Assembly: GCF_000428885.1 (NCBI RefSeq)
Contig: NZ_AUAU01000025.1
Coordinates: forward strand, 1 to 47,323
DNA length: 47,323 nt
Origin: Geothrix fermentans DSM 14018
GTDB taxonomy: Bacteria; Acidobacteriota; Holophagae; Holophagales; Holophagaceae
Direction of reading: 5' to 3'
Position numbers and translations under genes: made by a program. Positions within the stretch are counted from its first letter, which is position 1; each line of letters opens with the position of its first letter. The notes under the pieces were generated by a model. The model saw nothing but the letters and a program-made list of their open reading frames with translations, did no database searches and had not been told where the DNA came from. This document shows, piece after piece, positions 27,069 to 35,652 of the stretch.

Positions 27069-28643
27069 ATGCTGGAACGTGTCCTTCGCACGAAATCCCT
27101 GGAGCAGCTCCGCGCCAGCGCCGAGGAGCCCGAGCACCAGCTCAAGAAGAACCTGGGGGCCTTCGACCTCACCATGTTCGGCATCGGGGCCATCATCGGC
27201 GCGGGCATCTTCTCCAGCATCGGCACCGCCGCCGCCGGGAACATGGCCGATGGGCGGCTTCCGGCGGGACCCGGCCTGGTCCTCAGCATCCTCATCGTCG
27301 CCGTCATCTGCGGCTTCACCGCCCTGGCCTACGCGGAGCTGGCCTCCATGATCCCCGTGTCGGGGAGCGCCTACACCTACGCCTACGCGACGCTGGGCGA
27401 GCTGATGGCCTGGATCATCGGCTGGGACCTGCTGCTGGAGTACGCCATCTCCAACGTGGCCGTGGCCATCTCCTGGGGCGACTACGCCCGCAGCTTCCTC
27501 TCCACGGTGCTCCACGTGGACATCCCCGGCTGGCTGGGCATGGACCCCCGCAGCGCCCTCAAGCTCGTCCAGGGCGTGCCGGCCATGGACCTCGGCGCCA
27601 AGCTCGAGGCCCTGGCCCAGGCCAAGGCGGGACTCGTGAACGGCGGGGCCACCTTCGCCAACTGGGAGGTGCTGAAGGCGGCCCCCACGGTGGGCGGCTT
27701 CCCAATCACCATCAACCTGCTCGCCGTGGTCATCACGGCCGTCATCACATGGCTCTGCTACATCGGCATCAAGGAGAGCGCCCGGGTGAACGGCGTCATG
27801 GTGGTGATCAAGGTGATCATCCTGCTGGCCGTGGTGGGGCTCGGCGTCAAGTTCATCAGCCCCGACAACTGGCATCCCTTCGTGCCCCACGGGTTCCGGG
27901 GCATCCAGGCCGGGGCGGCCATCATCTTCTTCGCCTTCATCGGCTTCGACGCCGTGAGCACCACGGCCGAGGAATGCCGCGATCCCGGCCGCGACCTGCC
28001 CCGGGGCATCCTGGGCTCCCTGATCATCTGCACCGTCATCTACGCCGCCGTGGCCCTGGTGGTGACGGGCATGCTGCACTACACGAAGCTGGGCGGCATC
28101 GCGGATCCCCTGGCCTACATCTTCACCCAGCACAAGATGGGGGGCATCGCCGCGGTCATCAGCTTCGGAGCCGTCATCGCCACCACCGCCGCGCTGCTGG
28201 TCTACCAGGTGGGCCAGCCCCGCATCTTCCTGAGCATGAGCCGCGACGGCCTGCTGGGCTCCTGGTTCGGGAAGGTCCATCCGAAGTTCAAGACCCCCTC
28301 CACGGCCACGGTACTCACGGGCTTCCTGGTGGCCATCCCCGCGGCCCTGCTCAACATCGACGAGGTGGTGGAGCTGGCCAACATCGGCACCCTCTTCGCC
28401 TTCGTCATCGTCTGCGCGGCCGTGCTCATCCTGCGCAAGCGCCGCCCGGAGGCCCCCCGGAAGTTCGTCATGCCCTACGCCTGGGTGGTGGCGCCAATGG
28501 GCATCCTCGGCTGCTTCTGGATCGCCCGGGGCCTGCCCGCCATCACGTGGTACCGCTTCTTCGCCTGGCTGGGCATCGGGCTGGTGATCTACTTCTTCTT
28601 CGGATCGCGGAACAGCCGCCTGGAGGCCCCGTCTGCGCGATGA
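27069..28643 (+). CDS. Amino-acid permease of the APC superfamily (cationic amino-acid transporter type)
   Basis: 524 aa with about twelve membrane spans. The first span carries the family motif GIGAIIGAGIFSSIG, which forms part of the substrate site, and AYAELASMIPVSGSAYTYAYA follows in the second and third spans. The layout matches CAT/YfnA-like transporters (cytoplasmic MLERVLRTKSLEQL leader before span 1). The exact substrate is not readable from sequence. It diverges from the DUF58 gene (73 bp between starts) and lies 19 bp before riboflavin synthase. Confidence 0.93.
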   Translation: MLERVLRTKSLEQLRASAEEPEHQLKKNLGAFDLTMFGIGAIIGAGIFSSIGTAAAGNMADGRLPAGPGLVLSILIVAVICGFTALAYAELASMIPVSGSAYTYAYATLGELMAWIIGWDLLLEYAISNVAVAISWGDYARSFLSTVLHVDIPGWLGMDPRSALKLVQGVPAMDLGAKLEALAQAKAGLVNGGATFANWEVLKAAPTVGGFPITINLLAVVITAVITWLCYIGIKESARVNGVMVVIKVIILLAVVGLGVKFISPDNWHPFVPHGFRGIQAGAAIIFFAFIGFDAVSTTAEECRDPGRDLPRGILGSLIICTVIYAAVALVVTGMLHYTKLGGIADPLAYIFTQHKMGGIAAVISFGAVIATTAALLVYQVGQPRIFLSMSRDGLLGSWFGKVHPKFKTPSTATVLTGFLVAIPAALLNIDEVVELANIGTLFAFVIVCAAVLILRKRRPEAPRKFVMPYAWVVAPMGILGCFWIARGLPAITWYRFFAWLGIGLVIYFFFGSRNSRLEAPSAR

Positions 28644-28662
28644 TGGACCTGGAGTCCGCGCC

Positions 28663-29313
28663 ATGTTCACAGGACTGATCCGCCACTTGGGCACCCTCGA
28701 ATCCCGGTCCTCCCGGCCCGGCGGGGCGCGGCTCCGCATCGCCGCCCCGGCGGACCTGCTGGCCCGGGCGGAGCTGGGCGCCAGCATCGCGGTGAACGGC
28801 GCCTGCCTCACCAGCGTGGCCGTGGACGGCCGCGCCTGGGAAGCGGACCTCAGCGAGGAGACCCTGGCGAAGACCACCCTCGGCCGCCTGGCCCTGGGCG
28901 CCGCGGTGCACCTGGAGCCGGCCCTGCGCGTGGGCGATCCCCTGGACGGCCACCTGGTTTCGGGCCACGTGGACGCCGTGGGCCGGCTGCTGGAGCGGCC
29001 GCGGGCCCAGGGTGGCCTCGACGAGGGCATCTGGCGCTTCGCCATGCCCGCCGAGCTCGCGCCCATGACCGCCGCCAAGGGCTCCATCTGCGTGGACGGC
29101 ATCTCGCTCACGGTGGTGGACTGCGGCACGGACTGGTTCACCGTGGCCCTCATCCCCGAGACCGTCATCCGCACGGCCCTTGCCTCCATGCGCCCCGGCG
29201 ATCCCGTGAACCTGGAGGCTGACCCCATCGGCCGCTTTGTGGCCCGGGCCCTTGCCCTCCGCGCCAGCGACGAGAAGCTGGCCCGCTTCGCCCGGGACGG
29301 GTGGGGTAGCTGA
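28663..29313 (+). CDS. ribE: Riboflavin synthase, alpha chain
   Basis: Dismutates two lumazine molecules to riboflavin. 216 aa, two tandem lumazine-binding barrels: the first begins MFTGLIRHLG and contains VNGACLT, the second contains GHLVSGHVDAVGRL and KGSICVDGISLTVVD. No other rib gene is near, and no FMN riboswitch is possible in the 19-bp gap upstream. ATG 28663 has CTGGAG about ten bases upstream. It is followed by a family B repeat. Confidence 0.95.
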   Translation: MFTGLIRHLGTLESRSSRPGGARLRIAAPADLLARAELGASIAVNGACLTSVAVDGRAWEADLSEETLAKTTLGRLALGAAVHLEPALRVGDPLDGHLVSGHVDAVGRLLERPRAQGGLDEGIWRFAMPAELAPMTAAKGSICVDGISLTVVDCGTDWFTVALIPETVIRTALASMRPGDPVNLEADPIGRFVARALALRASDEKLARFARDGWGS

Positions 29314-29322
29314 ATCCGCTCA

Positions 29323-29439
29323 AGAGCTGGAACACAGAGGGCACAGAAATCACACAGAGGGCGCAGAGGGAATGACCTGCTCTTGTTTCTTCTCTGTGTG
29401 CGCTGCGCCCCTCTGCGTGTTCTGTGTTCCGGCTTTTTT
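29323..29439. repeat. Family B dispersed inverted repeat, copy 2
   Basis: Left arm 29323-29371 (AGCTGGAACACAGAGGGCAC, then CACACAGAGGGCGCAGAGGG); right arm 29388-29438 (CTTCTCTGTGTGCGCTGCGC, then CCTCTGCG and TGTTCCGGC), ending in six Ts. Imperfect inverted arms over more than 45 nt. It fills the gap between convergent ribE and smpB; hairpin plus T-run suits a terminator. Confidence 0.8.
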
Positions 29440-29455
29440 GCGTTTGGGATGGGAC

Positions 29456-29911
29456 CTACTCCCGCGCGCCCTTGCGGATGCGGTCCAGCTCGCGCTTCTG
29501 TTCGCGGGCCTTCAGGGCCTCGCGCTTGTCGCCCACGGCCTTGCCCTCGGCCAGGGCCACCTTCACCTTGATCTTCCCCTGCTCGTTCAGGTAGATGGCC
29601 AGGGGGATGATGGTGAGGCCCTTGCGGACCACCTTGGCGGTCATCTTCGTGATCTCGGCCTTGTGCAGCAGGAGCTTGCGGGGGCGCAGCGGGTCGTGGT
29701 TGGCGTAGGTGCCGAACTCATAGGGCGAGATGTGGGCCTGCTTGAGCCAGAGCTCCCCGGCCACCGCATCCACGTAGGCGTCCTGGAGCTGGCCCAGGCC
29801 CGCCCGCAGGGCCTTCACCTCGGTGCCCTGGAGCGCGATCCCCGCCTCCCAGGTCTCTAGGACGTGGTAGTTGTGCAGGGCTTTGCGGTTGCGGACCAGA
29901 TCCTCGGACAT
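29456..29911 (-). CDS. smpB: SsrA-binding protein SmpB
   Basis: Partner of tmRNA in rescue of stalled ribosomes. 151 aa: RNA-binding barrel starting NRKALHNYHVLETWEAGIAL and GTEVKALRAG, HISPYEFG in the middle, and the basic C-terminal tail (KREALKAREQKRELDRIRKG) that enters the ribosomal mRNA channel. ATG 29911 gives the usual MSEDL-type N-terminus; the longer open frame overlaps the divergent gene. The tmRNA gene itself is not in this window. Confidence 0.96.
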   Translation of the reverse strand: MSEDLVRNRKALHNYHVLETWEAGIALQGTEVKALRAGLGQLQDAYVDAVAGELWLKQAHISPYEFGTYANHDPLRPRKLLLHKAEITKMTAKVVRKGLTIIPLAIYLNEQGKIKVKVALAEGKAVGDKREALKAREQKRELDRIRKGARE

Positions 29912-29957
29912 GACGCCATTGTATCCGCCGGTACACTGGACCTTTTGGGATGCGCTC

Positions 29958-30614
29958 ATGCTCCAAAAGATCCTCGCCCCGATCATCGCCTGGATGGTGG
30001 CCGTGATGGCCGCCATGGGGCCCCTGGGCGTCATGCTGCTCATGGCCATCGAGAGCGCCTGCATCCCCCTGCCCAGCGAGGTCATCATGCCCTTCGCGGG
30101 CTACCTGGCCTTCAAGGGACAGCTCACCTTCTTCGGCCTGGGGGCCGGCAACCCCGTGGCCCAGATCTGGATCGCGGGCATCTTCGGCGCCTTGGGCTGC
30201 AACCTGGGCAGCATCCCGGCCTACGAGGTGGGGGCCTGGGGCGGGCGGCGCGCCGTGGAGAAGTACGGCCGCTACATCTGGCTGCACACGGGGCACCTGG
30301 ACCAGGCCCACCGCTTCTTCGAGCGCTTCGGCACCTGGGCCATCTTTATCGGCCGCCTGCTGCCCGTGGTGCGCACCTTCATCGCCCTGCCCGCCGGCAT
30401 CGCCCGCATGAACCGCACCCGCTTCCACCTCTACACCTTCGCCGGCAGCCTGCCCTGGTGCCTGGCCCTGGCCTGGATCGGCTACAAGCTCGGCGAGAAG
30501 TGGAACACCCTCGGCGCCTACTTCCACAAGCTCGACGCCGTCATCGGCGTCCTGATCGCCGCCGGCGTGGCGTGGTTCATCTACGACCACTTCAAGAACA
30601 GAAGCAAAGGCTGA
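29958..30614 (+). CDS. DedA-family membrane protein (SNARE-associated/VTT domain)
   Basis: 218 aa. DedA proteins take part in envelope lipid (undecaprenyl phosphate or phospholipid) flipping across the inner membrane. Landmarks: ESACIPLPSEVIMPFAGYLA near residue 35, FGALGCNLGSIPAYEVG near 80, and the family core FGTWAIFIGRLLPVVRTFIA with its conserved Arg residues near 135. About four or five membrane spans. ATG 29958 has GGGA eight bases upstream. It diverges from smpB (46 bp). The stop codon lies at the edge of a family A repeat (GGC TGA GACAGG). Confidence 0.92.
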   Translation: MLQKILAPIIAWMVAVMAAMGPLGVMLLMAIESACIPLPSEVIMPFAGYLAFKGQLTFFGLGAGNPVAQIWIAGIFGALGCNLGSIPAYEVGAWGGRRAVEKYGRYIWLHTGHLDQAHRFFERFGTWAIFIGRLLPVVRTFIALPAGIARMNRTRFHLYTFAGSLPWCLALAWIGYKLGEKWNTLGAYFHKLDAVIGVLIAAGVAWFIYDHFKNRSKG

Positions 30615-30716
30615 GACAGGATTAACAGGATGAAAAGCTGGATTAACAGGATTAAAGCCCTTGCTTTTGAATCCTGTTAATCCTTTCTAATCCTGTTAAG
30701 CCTGTCCCAGCTTTTT
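30610..30716. repeat. Family A dispersed inverted repeat, copy 2 (simple form)
   Basis: Left arm 30610-30655 with two ATTAACAGGAT units; right arm 30664-30713 with CCTGTTAATCC and CCTGTTAAGCC, ending CCCAGCTTTTT. The first 29 nt are identical to 47205-47233. It contains the DedA stop codon, abuts the stop of the convergent peptidase gene, and is shaped like a bidirectional terminator. Confidence 0.8.
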
Positions 30717-31678
30717 CATTTGGCGAACCGGTCCGCCGCCGCCACCAGGGCCCGGGAGATGCCGGGCTCAAAGGCGCTGTGGCCGGCGTCGGGGACGATG
30801 ACGAGGTCGGCTTCGGGCCAGGCCTTGGACAGGGCCCAGGCGCTCTCGATGGGACAGACCATGTCGTAGCGGCCCTGGATGATGCTTCCGGGGATGCCCT
30901 TGAGCCGGTGCGCATCGCGCAGGAGCTGGGCCTCGTCCATCCAGCCCTTGTTCAGGAAGTACTGGCACTCGATGCGGGCAAAGGCCAGGGTGGTGGCCTC
31001 GTCGCCGTAGGAGGCGATGAAGTCGGGATCGGGGATGAGCTTGCTGGTGGCGCCCTCCCAGATGCTCCAGGCCTTGGCGGCGGGAAGGTTCACGGCCGGG
31101 TCCTCGCTGAGGAGGCGCCTGGCGTAAGCCTGCAGGAAATCGCCGCGCTCGGCTTCCGGGATGGCGTCGCGGTAGGGCTCCCAGGCGTCCGGGAAGATGC
31201 GGCTGGCGCCTTCCTGGTAGAGCCAGTCCACCTCGCGCTGGCGCAGCAGGAAGATGCCCCGGAGGATCAGCTCCGTCACCCGCTCGGGGTGCGCCTCCGC
31301 GTAGGCCAGGCCCAGGGTGGCGCCCCAGGAGCCGCCGAAGACCATCCAGCGCTCGATGCCGAGCTCCACGCGGATGCGCTCGATGTCGGCCACCAGGTCC
31401 CAGGTGGTGTTTTCGCGCACCTCGGCGTAGGGCGCGCTCTGGCCGCATCCGCGCTGGTCGAAGAGGATGATGCGGTACTTCTCCGGATCGAAGTAGCGGC
31501 GGTGCTTGGGGCTGGTGCCGCCCCCGGGGCCGCCGTGGAGGAAGATCACCGGCTTGCCGGCCGGATTGCCACTCTCCTCGACGTAGATCTCATGCAGGCC
31601 AGAGACCTTCAGGCGGTGCGTGCGGGTGGGCTCGATGGGCGGGTAGAGCCAGCTGACAGGATCCTTGCGAAGCGGCAT
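30716..31678 (-). CDS. pip: Proline iminopeptidase (alpha/beta hydrolase)
   Basis: Removes N-terminal proline from peptides. 320 aa. Oxyanion-hole motif HGGPGGG near residue 49, nucleophile elbow GGSWG with Ser117, then GRYDMVCP supplying the Asp and DAGHSAFE the His. The LFDQRGCGQSAPYAE segment is typical of the family. No signal peptide, so cytoplasmic. ATG 31678 has GGAG at good spacing; the 13 extra upstream codons are not needed. Other members of peptidase family S33 are possible but the full motif set fits Pip. Confidence 0.95.
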   Translation of the reverse strand: MPLRKDPVSWLYPPIEPTRTHRLKVSGLHEIYVEESGNPAGKPVIFLHGGPGGGTSPKHRRYFDPEKYRIILFDQRGCGQSAPYAEVRENTTWDLVADIERIRVELGIERWMVFGGSWGATLGLAYAEAHPERVTELILRGIFLLRQREVDWLYQEGASRIFPDAWEPYRDAIPEAERGDFLQAYARRLLSEDPAVNLPAAKAWSIWEGATSKLIPDPDFIASYGDEATTLAFARIECQYFLNKGWMDEAQLLRDAHRLKGIPGSIIQGRYDMVCPIESAWALSKAWPEADLVIVPDAGHSAFEPGISRALVAAADRFAK

Positions 31679-31710
31679 CGAGGACTCCAAAAGGGGTTCA
31701 GCATCAGGAA

Positions 31711-31812
31711 ACCACACTCGCAGAGGTTCAGGAGGGAACAGAGGGTCGCCGAGAAAAGCTGGCTTTCATTTCTCTGCGGAACTCATTCTCCTCCACAATC
31801 TCTGCGAGTGTC
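31711..31812. repeat. Family B-like inverted repeat, diverged copy 3
   Basis: Left arm 31711-31756 (ACCACACTCGCAGAGGTTCA, then GAACAGAGGGTCGCCGAG), right arm 31769-31812 (TTTCTCTGCGGAAC, then CAATCTCTGCGAGTGTCG). The arms pair imperfectly; the outermost ACTCGCAGAG/CTCTGCGAGT is perfect. It fills the 151-bp gap between two genes on the minus strand; otherwise nothing is seen there. Confidence 0.65.
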
Positions 31813-31829
31813 GTTCCGCGGTGTCCGGG

Positions 31830-32717
31830 TCACACAAAGAACAGCGCGGCCGCCCCGGCCAGCGCGAGCAGCGTGCCCAGGATCGCATGGCCGCCCACCT
31901 TCTCCCTGAAGCCGAAGTGGGAGACGGGCAGGAGGATCACCGGGGAGAGCGACATCAGGGTGGCGGCCACGCCCATGGGCGCCTTGGCGATGGCCACCAG
32001 GGACAGCACCACCCCCAGCACAGGGCCTGTGACGGCGCCGAGGCCGATGGCGGCCGTGGCCCAGGTGTCCCGCAGGCCGCCCAGGGTGCCGCGGAGGCGG
32101 CCCGAGGCCCCGAAGTAGAGCAGCAGGGCGCCGAGGCCCGCCGAGACGCGGATGAGGTTGGCGGAGATGGGCGGGAATCCCCCCGCCAGGCCCTTCAGGC
32201 TGAAGAGGAGGCCCACGGACTGTCCCAGGGCGCCGCCGATGCCCAGCAGGACGCCGCGCCACAGGTGGGGGTGGGCCTCGCGGTCGCCCCCGTCCCAGAC
32301 CACCCAGGCGATGCCGCCGAGGGTGACGCCCATGGCCAGGAGCTTCGGCGCATTCAGGGTCTGGCCCAGAAAGCCCCAGGCCAGCAGGGCGCTGAAGACC
32401 GGCGAGAGGGTCATCAGCAGCATGGCCAGCCGGGCCCCGATGAGCACGAAGGCCTCGAACAGCACCGCGTCCCCCACGGCGAAGCCGATGAGGCCCGAGG
32501 CCCCCAGCCAGCCCAGGCGGACGCTGCCCGCCGCCCAGGGAAAGGGCTGGCCGTAGAGGGCGAGGTGCAGCAGGACGAGGAGGCCCCAGGCCATGAGCAG
32601 GCGGATCAGGTTCACGCTGGCCGAGCCCACCCGCCGGCCCGCGAGGGTGAAGCAGACCGAATTGAGGGCCCAGCACACGGAAGTGAGCAGAGCGGCGCTT
32701 TCGCCGGCGTAGTGCAA
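31830..32717 (-). CDS. EamA-family (DMT superfamily) transporter
   Basis: 295 aa with about ten membrane spans in two EamA repeats (about 1-140 and 155-295). First repeat: ESAALLTSVCWALNSVCFTL and VGSASVNLIRLLMAWG. Second repeat: LGIGGALGQSVGLLFSLKGL, then SPVILLPVSHFGFREKVG. The family exports metabolites or amino acids; the substrate is not predictable. Stand-alone gene on the minus strand between a CPBP protease and the peptidase gene. Confidence 0.9.
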   Translation of the reverse strand: MHYAGESAALLTSVCWALNSVCFTLAGRRVGSASVNLIRLLMAWGLLVLLHLALYGQPFPWAAGSVRLGWLGASGLIGFAVGDAVLFEAFVLIGARLAMLLMTLSPVFSALLAWGFLGQTLNAPKLLAMGVTLGGIAWVVWDGGDREAHPHLWRGVLLGIGGALGQSVGLLFSLKGLAGGFPPISANLIRVSAGLGALLLYFGASGRLRGTLGGLRDTWATAAIGLGAVTGPVLGVVLSLVAIAKAPMGVAATLMSLSPVILLPVSHFGFREKVGGHAILGTLLALAGAAALFFV

Positions 32718-32799
32718 GGGGACTCCGCAGCTTTCCCCGGGGCGCGGGGCCTGCCTTCATCCTACCGCTCCCGCCAGGCCCCCGGCTGTCGGCGAGGGA

Positions 32800-33612
32800 T
32801 CAGGCCGCGTCGCCCACCGTGCCTTCCGGGACCTGGAGACCCGAGGTCAGACGGGCCAGCGCCATCAGCCCGAGCCCCAGGAGCAGAACGCCGAGCCCCC
32901 ACATCCAGAAGGGCTGGAACCCATCATCCGCGAGGATGGGAATCCGGAAGGCGTGGGCAAGGGTGACGGCCAGGTTGTTCAGGAAATGGGCGAACACCGC
33001 CGGCCAGAGGGATCCCGTGCGTACCGTGAGCCAGCCCAGGAAAGCGCCCAGCACCAGGCCCGCAGGGAACTGCCAGGGGTTCAGGTGGATGAGGGCGAAC
33101 AGCAGGGCGGAATAGGCGATGGCCCGTCGCGTCCCGTAGCGCAGCACGAAGCCGCCGAGAATCAGGCCGCGGAAGAGGGGCTCTTCGGTGAGGGGCGCGC
33201 CGAGTACGATGCTGGGCCAGCCCATGTTCACGAAAGCCTTGTTGAACCAGGCCGGAGGCGGGATCAGATGGTTGAGCCAACCATCCACACCGCCGATGAC
33301 CAGGATGAACCCCGCCATGGCGATCAGGGTGAGCGGCCAGACGCCAGGAGGTACAGAGGCACTGGGGAAGGCGTCTTTCCACGCCTTCTTGCCGATGGGC
33401 AGGCAGACCTTCAAGGCCAGGACGACGCCCCCGAGCTGGCCCAGGAACAAGGCCCAGGCCGCCCAGCCCGGCCGCTTCAGGATCGACAACACGGCTGAGG
33501 GAATGGTGAGGAGCGAGGTGAACAGGAAGAACAGAAACACCGGCAGCAGGGACTGGGCGAAGCCGGGATAGGGCGTTTGTGCCGCGGCAGGGGTCGGCTC
33601 GGTGGGGTTCAT
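32800..33612 (-). CDS. CPBP-family (Abi/CAAX-like) intramembrane metalloprotease
   Basis: 270 aa with about eight membrane spans. The family motifs are complete: EExxxR as Glu143-Glu144 and Arg148 (LTEEPLFRGLILG), a His in LFALIHLNPW (His176), and FAHFLNNL (His209, Asn213). Bacterial members are linked to peptide processing, bacteriocin immunity or unknown roles; no bacteriocin genes are nearby. ATG 33612 is tentative; ATG 33642 is in frame but neither has a clear ribosome binding site. Confidence 0.9.
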   Translation of the reverse strand: MNPTEPTPAAAQTPYPGFAQSLLPVFLFFLFTSLLTIPSAVLSILKRPGWAAWALFLGQLGGVVLALKVCLPIGKKAWKDAFPSASVPPGVWPLTLIAMAGFILVIGGVDGWLNHLIPPPAWFNKAFVNMGWPSIVLGAPLTEEPLFRGLILGGFVLRYGTRRAIAYSALLFALIHLNPWQFPAGLVLGAFLGWLTVRTGSLWPAVFAHFLNNLAVTLAHAFRIPILADDGFQPFWMWGLGVLLLGLGLMALARLTSGLQVPEGTVGDAA

Positions 33613-33731
33613 GATCGGTATCCACGAACGGGTCGGCTGCATGCAGGCCGATGGGAGGGTGTTCCCCGATCCCGATCGGTCGCGGGGGGTGAGCTCTGGG
33701 TGCGTGGGGCCAGCTTACCTGAGGGGAAGCC

Positions 33732-34922
33732 TCACACGAACATCTGGAGGATGCCGTTGCTCATGAGCATCCCCCGGGCGGTCAGCCGTACCCAGTCGCC
33801 CTCCCAGAGGACGAGTTCCTGCTCCACCAGGGCGCGGAGCCGCGCCTCCCATCCATCCGTCAGGGGTCGCAGGTTGAGGGCATCGGCGCGGGTGCGCAGG
33901 GCCGCCCAGTCCACGCCCCGGTGCAGGCGCAGGCCCAGCAGGGGGAGCTCCGCCAGCGCCTCGGCCGGGTCCAACTCCTGGAGCTCCACCTCGCCGCGGC
34001 CTCCGGTCCAGGCGGGAATGACGGAAGTCTCCGTCCAGCGGAAGTCGCCCATCTGGGAGGCGGCGCTGGGGCCCAGGCCCAGGTAGGGTCGGCGCTCCCA
34101 GTAGCGGGTGTTGTGGATGGACTCGCCGCCGGGAAGGGCGTAGTTGCTGATTTCGTAGGGTGCCAGGCCCAGGCGGGGCAGCTCGGTCTGGAGGGCCTCG
34201 AAGACGTCGGCCACCTCATCCTCGGAGGGCAGAGCCAGGCGGCCGGCGTCGATCTCCGCGCGCAGGGGACAGGCCTTGTCCAGGTCCAGCAGGTAGATGC
34301 TCAAGTGGTCGAGGCCCGTGGCGGCGAGGGTGCGGGCATCGCCGAGAACCTTGGACAGCGACTGTCCGGGGATGCCCACCATCAGGTCGGCGCTGCGGCG
34401 GCGGAAACCGGCCCGCTCGGCCAGGTCCAGGGCCTCCAGGGCCTGGGCCGCGCCGTGGATGCGCCCCAGCCGGGCCAGGAGGACGTCATCCAGGGCCTGC
34501 ACGCCGAGGCTCACGCGGTCCCAGCCCAGGTCGCGCGCCTGCCGGAGCCAGGGCAGGTCCACGGTGCCGGGGTTGGCCTCGAAGGTGGCCTCCGTGAGGG
34601 GCGAGAGGTCGAAGGCTTCACGCAGGGCGGCGGTGAGGTCCGCCAGTTCGGCAGCGGACAGCAGGGAGGGGGTGCCCCCGCCCAGGTACAGCGTGTCCAC
34701 CGCGGGCCTTTCCAGGGCCGCCCCCCAGGCCCGCACCTGATGGAGGAGCCGGGCCGTGGTCTCCGGCTGGAGGCTCCGGTCCCGGGTGGTGGCGAAGGAG
34801 CAGTAGGTGCAGCGGTCCAGGCAGAAGGGGATGTGGAGGTAGAGGCCCAGGGGTTCCGCGTGGGCGGCGCTCCTCAGCACCGGCAGCCGCTCCGCCAGGG
34901 GGGGCGGAAGGTCAGGGGTCAA
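33732..34922 (-). CDS. hemW: HemW-like radical SAM heme chaperone
   Basis: 396 aa. N-terminal radical SAM core with CxxxCxxC (Cys34, Cys38, Cys41 in IPFCLDRCTYCSF), then LYLGGGTPSLL and ANPGTVDLPWLRQARDLGWD. The C-terminal winged-helix HemN-C domain ends LTARGMLMSNGILQMF, typical of HemW rather than true HemN, which has a longer N-terminus. HemW inserts or delivers heme to membrane proteins; older annotations call it oxygen-independent coproporphyrinogen oxidase. Its ATG lies 11 nt inside the upstream DUF4124 gene, so translation is probably coupled. Confidence 0.93.
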   Translation of the reverse strand: MTPDLPPPLAERLPVLRSAAHAEPLGLYLHIPFCLDRCTYCSFATTRDRSLQPETTARLLHQVRAWGAALERPAVDTLYLGGGTPSLLSAAELADLTAALREAFDLSPLTEATFEANPGTVDLPWLRQARDLGWDRVSLGVQALDDVLLARLGRIHGAAQALEALDLAERAGFRRRSADLMVGIPGQSLSKVLGDARTLAATGLDHLSIYLLDLDKACPLRAEIDAGRLALPSEDEVADVFEALQTELPRLGLAPYEISNYALPGGESIHNTRYWERRPYLGLGPSAASQMGDFRWTETSVIPAWTGGRGEVELQELDPAEALAELPLLGLRLHRGVDWAALRTRADALNLRPLTDGWEARLRALVEQELVLWEGDWVRLTARGMLMSNGILQMFV

Positions 34923-35646
34923 CCATCACCTGCTTCACGGCCTCACGGAGGTTGCGGACCTCCCGGGGGAAGCGCCAGGGGACCCGGGTGGGTTCGGCGG
35001 CCTGCTCGAGGGCCTGGTAGCGCTTCTCGAGCAGGGCGTGGCGCTCGGGGCGGGGCATCCGCCCGCCCATGTGGCGCTCCAGCAGTTCCATGTTCTGCCG
35101 GAGCCGGGTGGCCTGGGGGTGGTAGAGGAACACGTTCAGGAGCAGGTGCCCGAAGGCCAGGCCCAGGAGCAGGAAGCCGCCCAGCACCGGCAGGCGGAGG
35201 CCGGAGCCCAGGCCCAGGGCCAGCCACCAGCCCATGAGGCCCATGAGGGCCAGGGCCAGGAGCGGCATCAGGGGCATGGCCCACAGGCCGCTGCCCCAGA
35301 GGCAGTCGTGGATGAGCGAATCGGTCACGGCCTCCAGGGTGCGGCGGTCGCTCGCGGCCCGGGCCCTGATCAGGTGCTGGTCCAGGGCCTCCCAGGCCTG
35401 CTTCTGGGCGGGATTGAGGGCCGCCTGCCGGAGGCCTCCGGGCGTCTCGGAGGGGCGCACGGGCTGGATGCGCTGGGGTCGGCCGGGCTCCACGGCGGGC
35501 GGGGGCGGGGGCTCCAGCAGCTCCGCGCCCGGCGGTGGCGGCGTGTTGGTGACATGGGTCTGCCCGCCGGCATCCCGCCAGTAGTAGGTCCGTGCGGGCT
35601 GGCCGAGGAGGGCCAGGACCAGCAGCCCGGCGGCGGCGGTCACCAT
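34912..35646 (-). CDS. DUF4124-domain membrane protein of unknown function
   Basis: 244 aa. An N-terminal signal-like hydrophobic stretch is followed by a DUF4124-type motif (TYYWRDAGGQTHVTNTPPP, about 20-38), a Pro-rich spacer (42-70), a helical stretch, then two or three membrane spans (about 118-170) and a long basic helical C-terminus (MELLERHMGGRMPRPERHAL onward). DUF4124 is found in exported proteins of unknown role. It sits between gmhA (6-bp gap) and hemW (11-nt overlap) in one operon, but no functional link can be read from sequence. Confidence 0.8.
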   Translation of the reverse strand: MVTAAAGLLVLALLGQPARTYYWRDAGGQTHVTNTPPPPGAELLEPPPPPAVEPGRPQRIQPVRPSETPGGLRQAALNPAQKQAWEALDQHLIRARAASDRRTLEAVTDSLIHDCLWGSGLWAMPLMPLLALALMGLMGWWLALGLGSGLRLPVLGGFLLLGLAFGHLLLNVFLYHPQATRLRQNMELLERHMGGRMPRPERHALLEKRYQALEQAAEPTRVPWRFPREVRNLREAVKQVMVDP

Positions 35647-35652
35647 GCGGCC

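Noticed and set aside
32800-33612. CPBP protease as an anti-phage or bacteriocin immunity locus
   Set aside because: No bacteriocin, restriction or defence genes accompany it; the family is often housekeeping-like.
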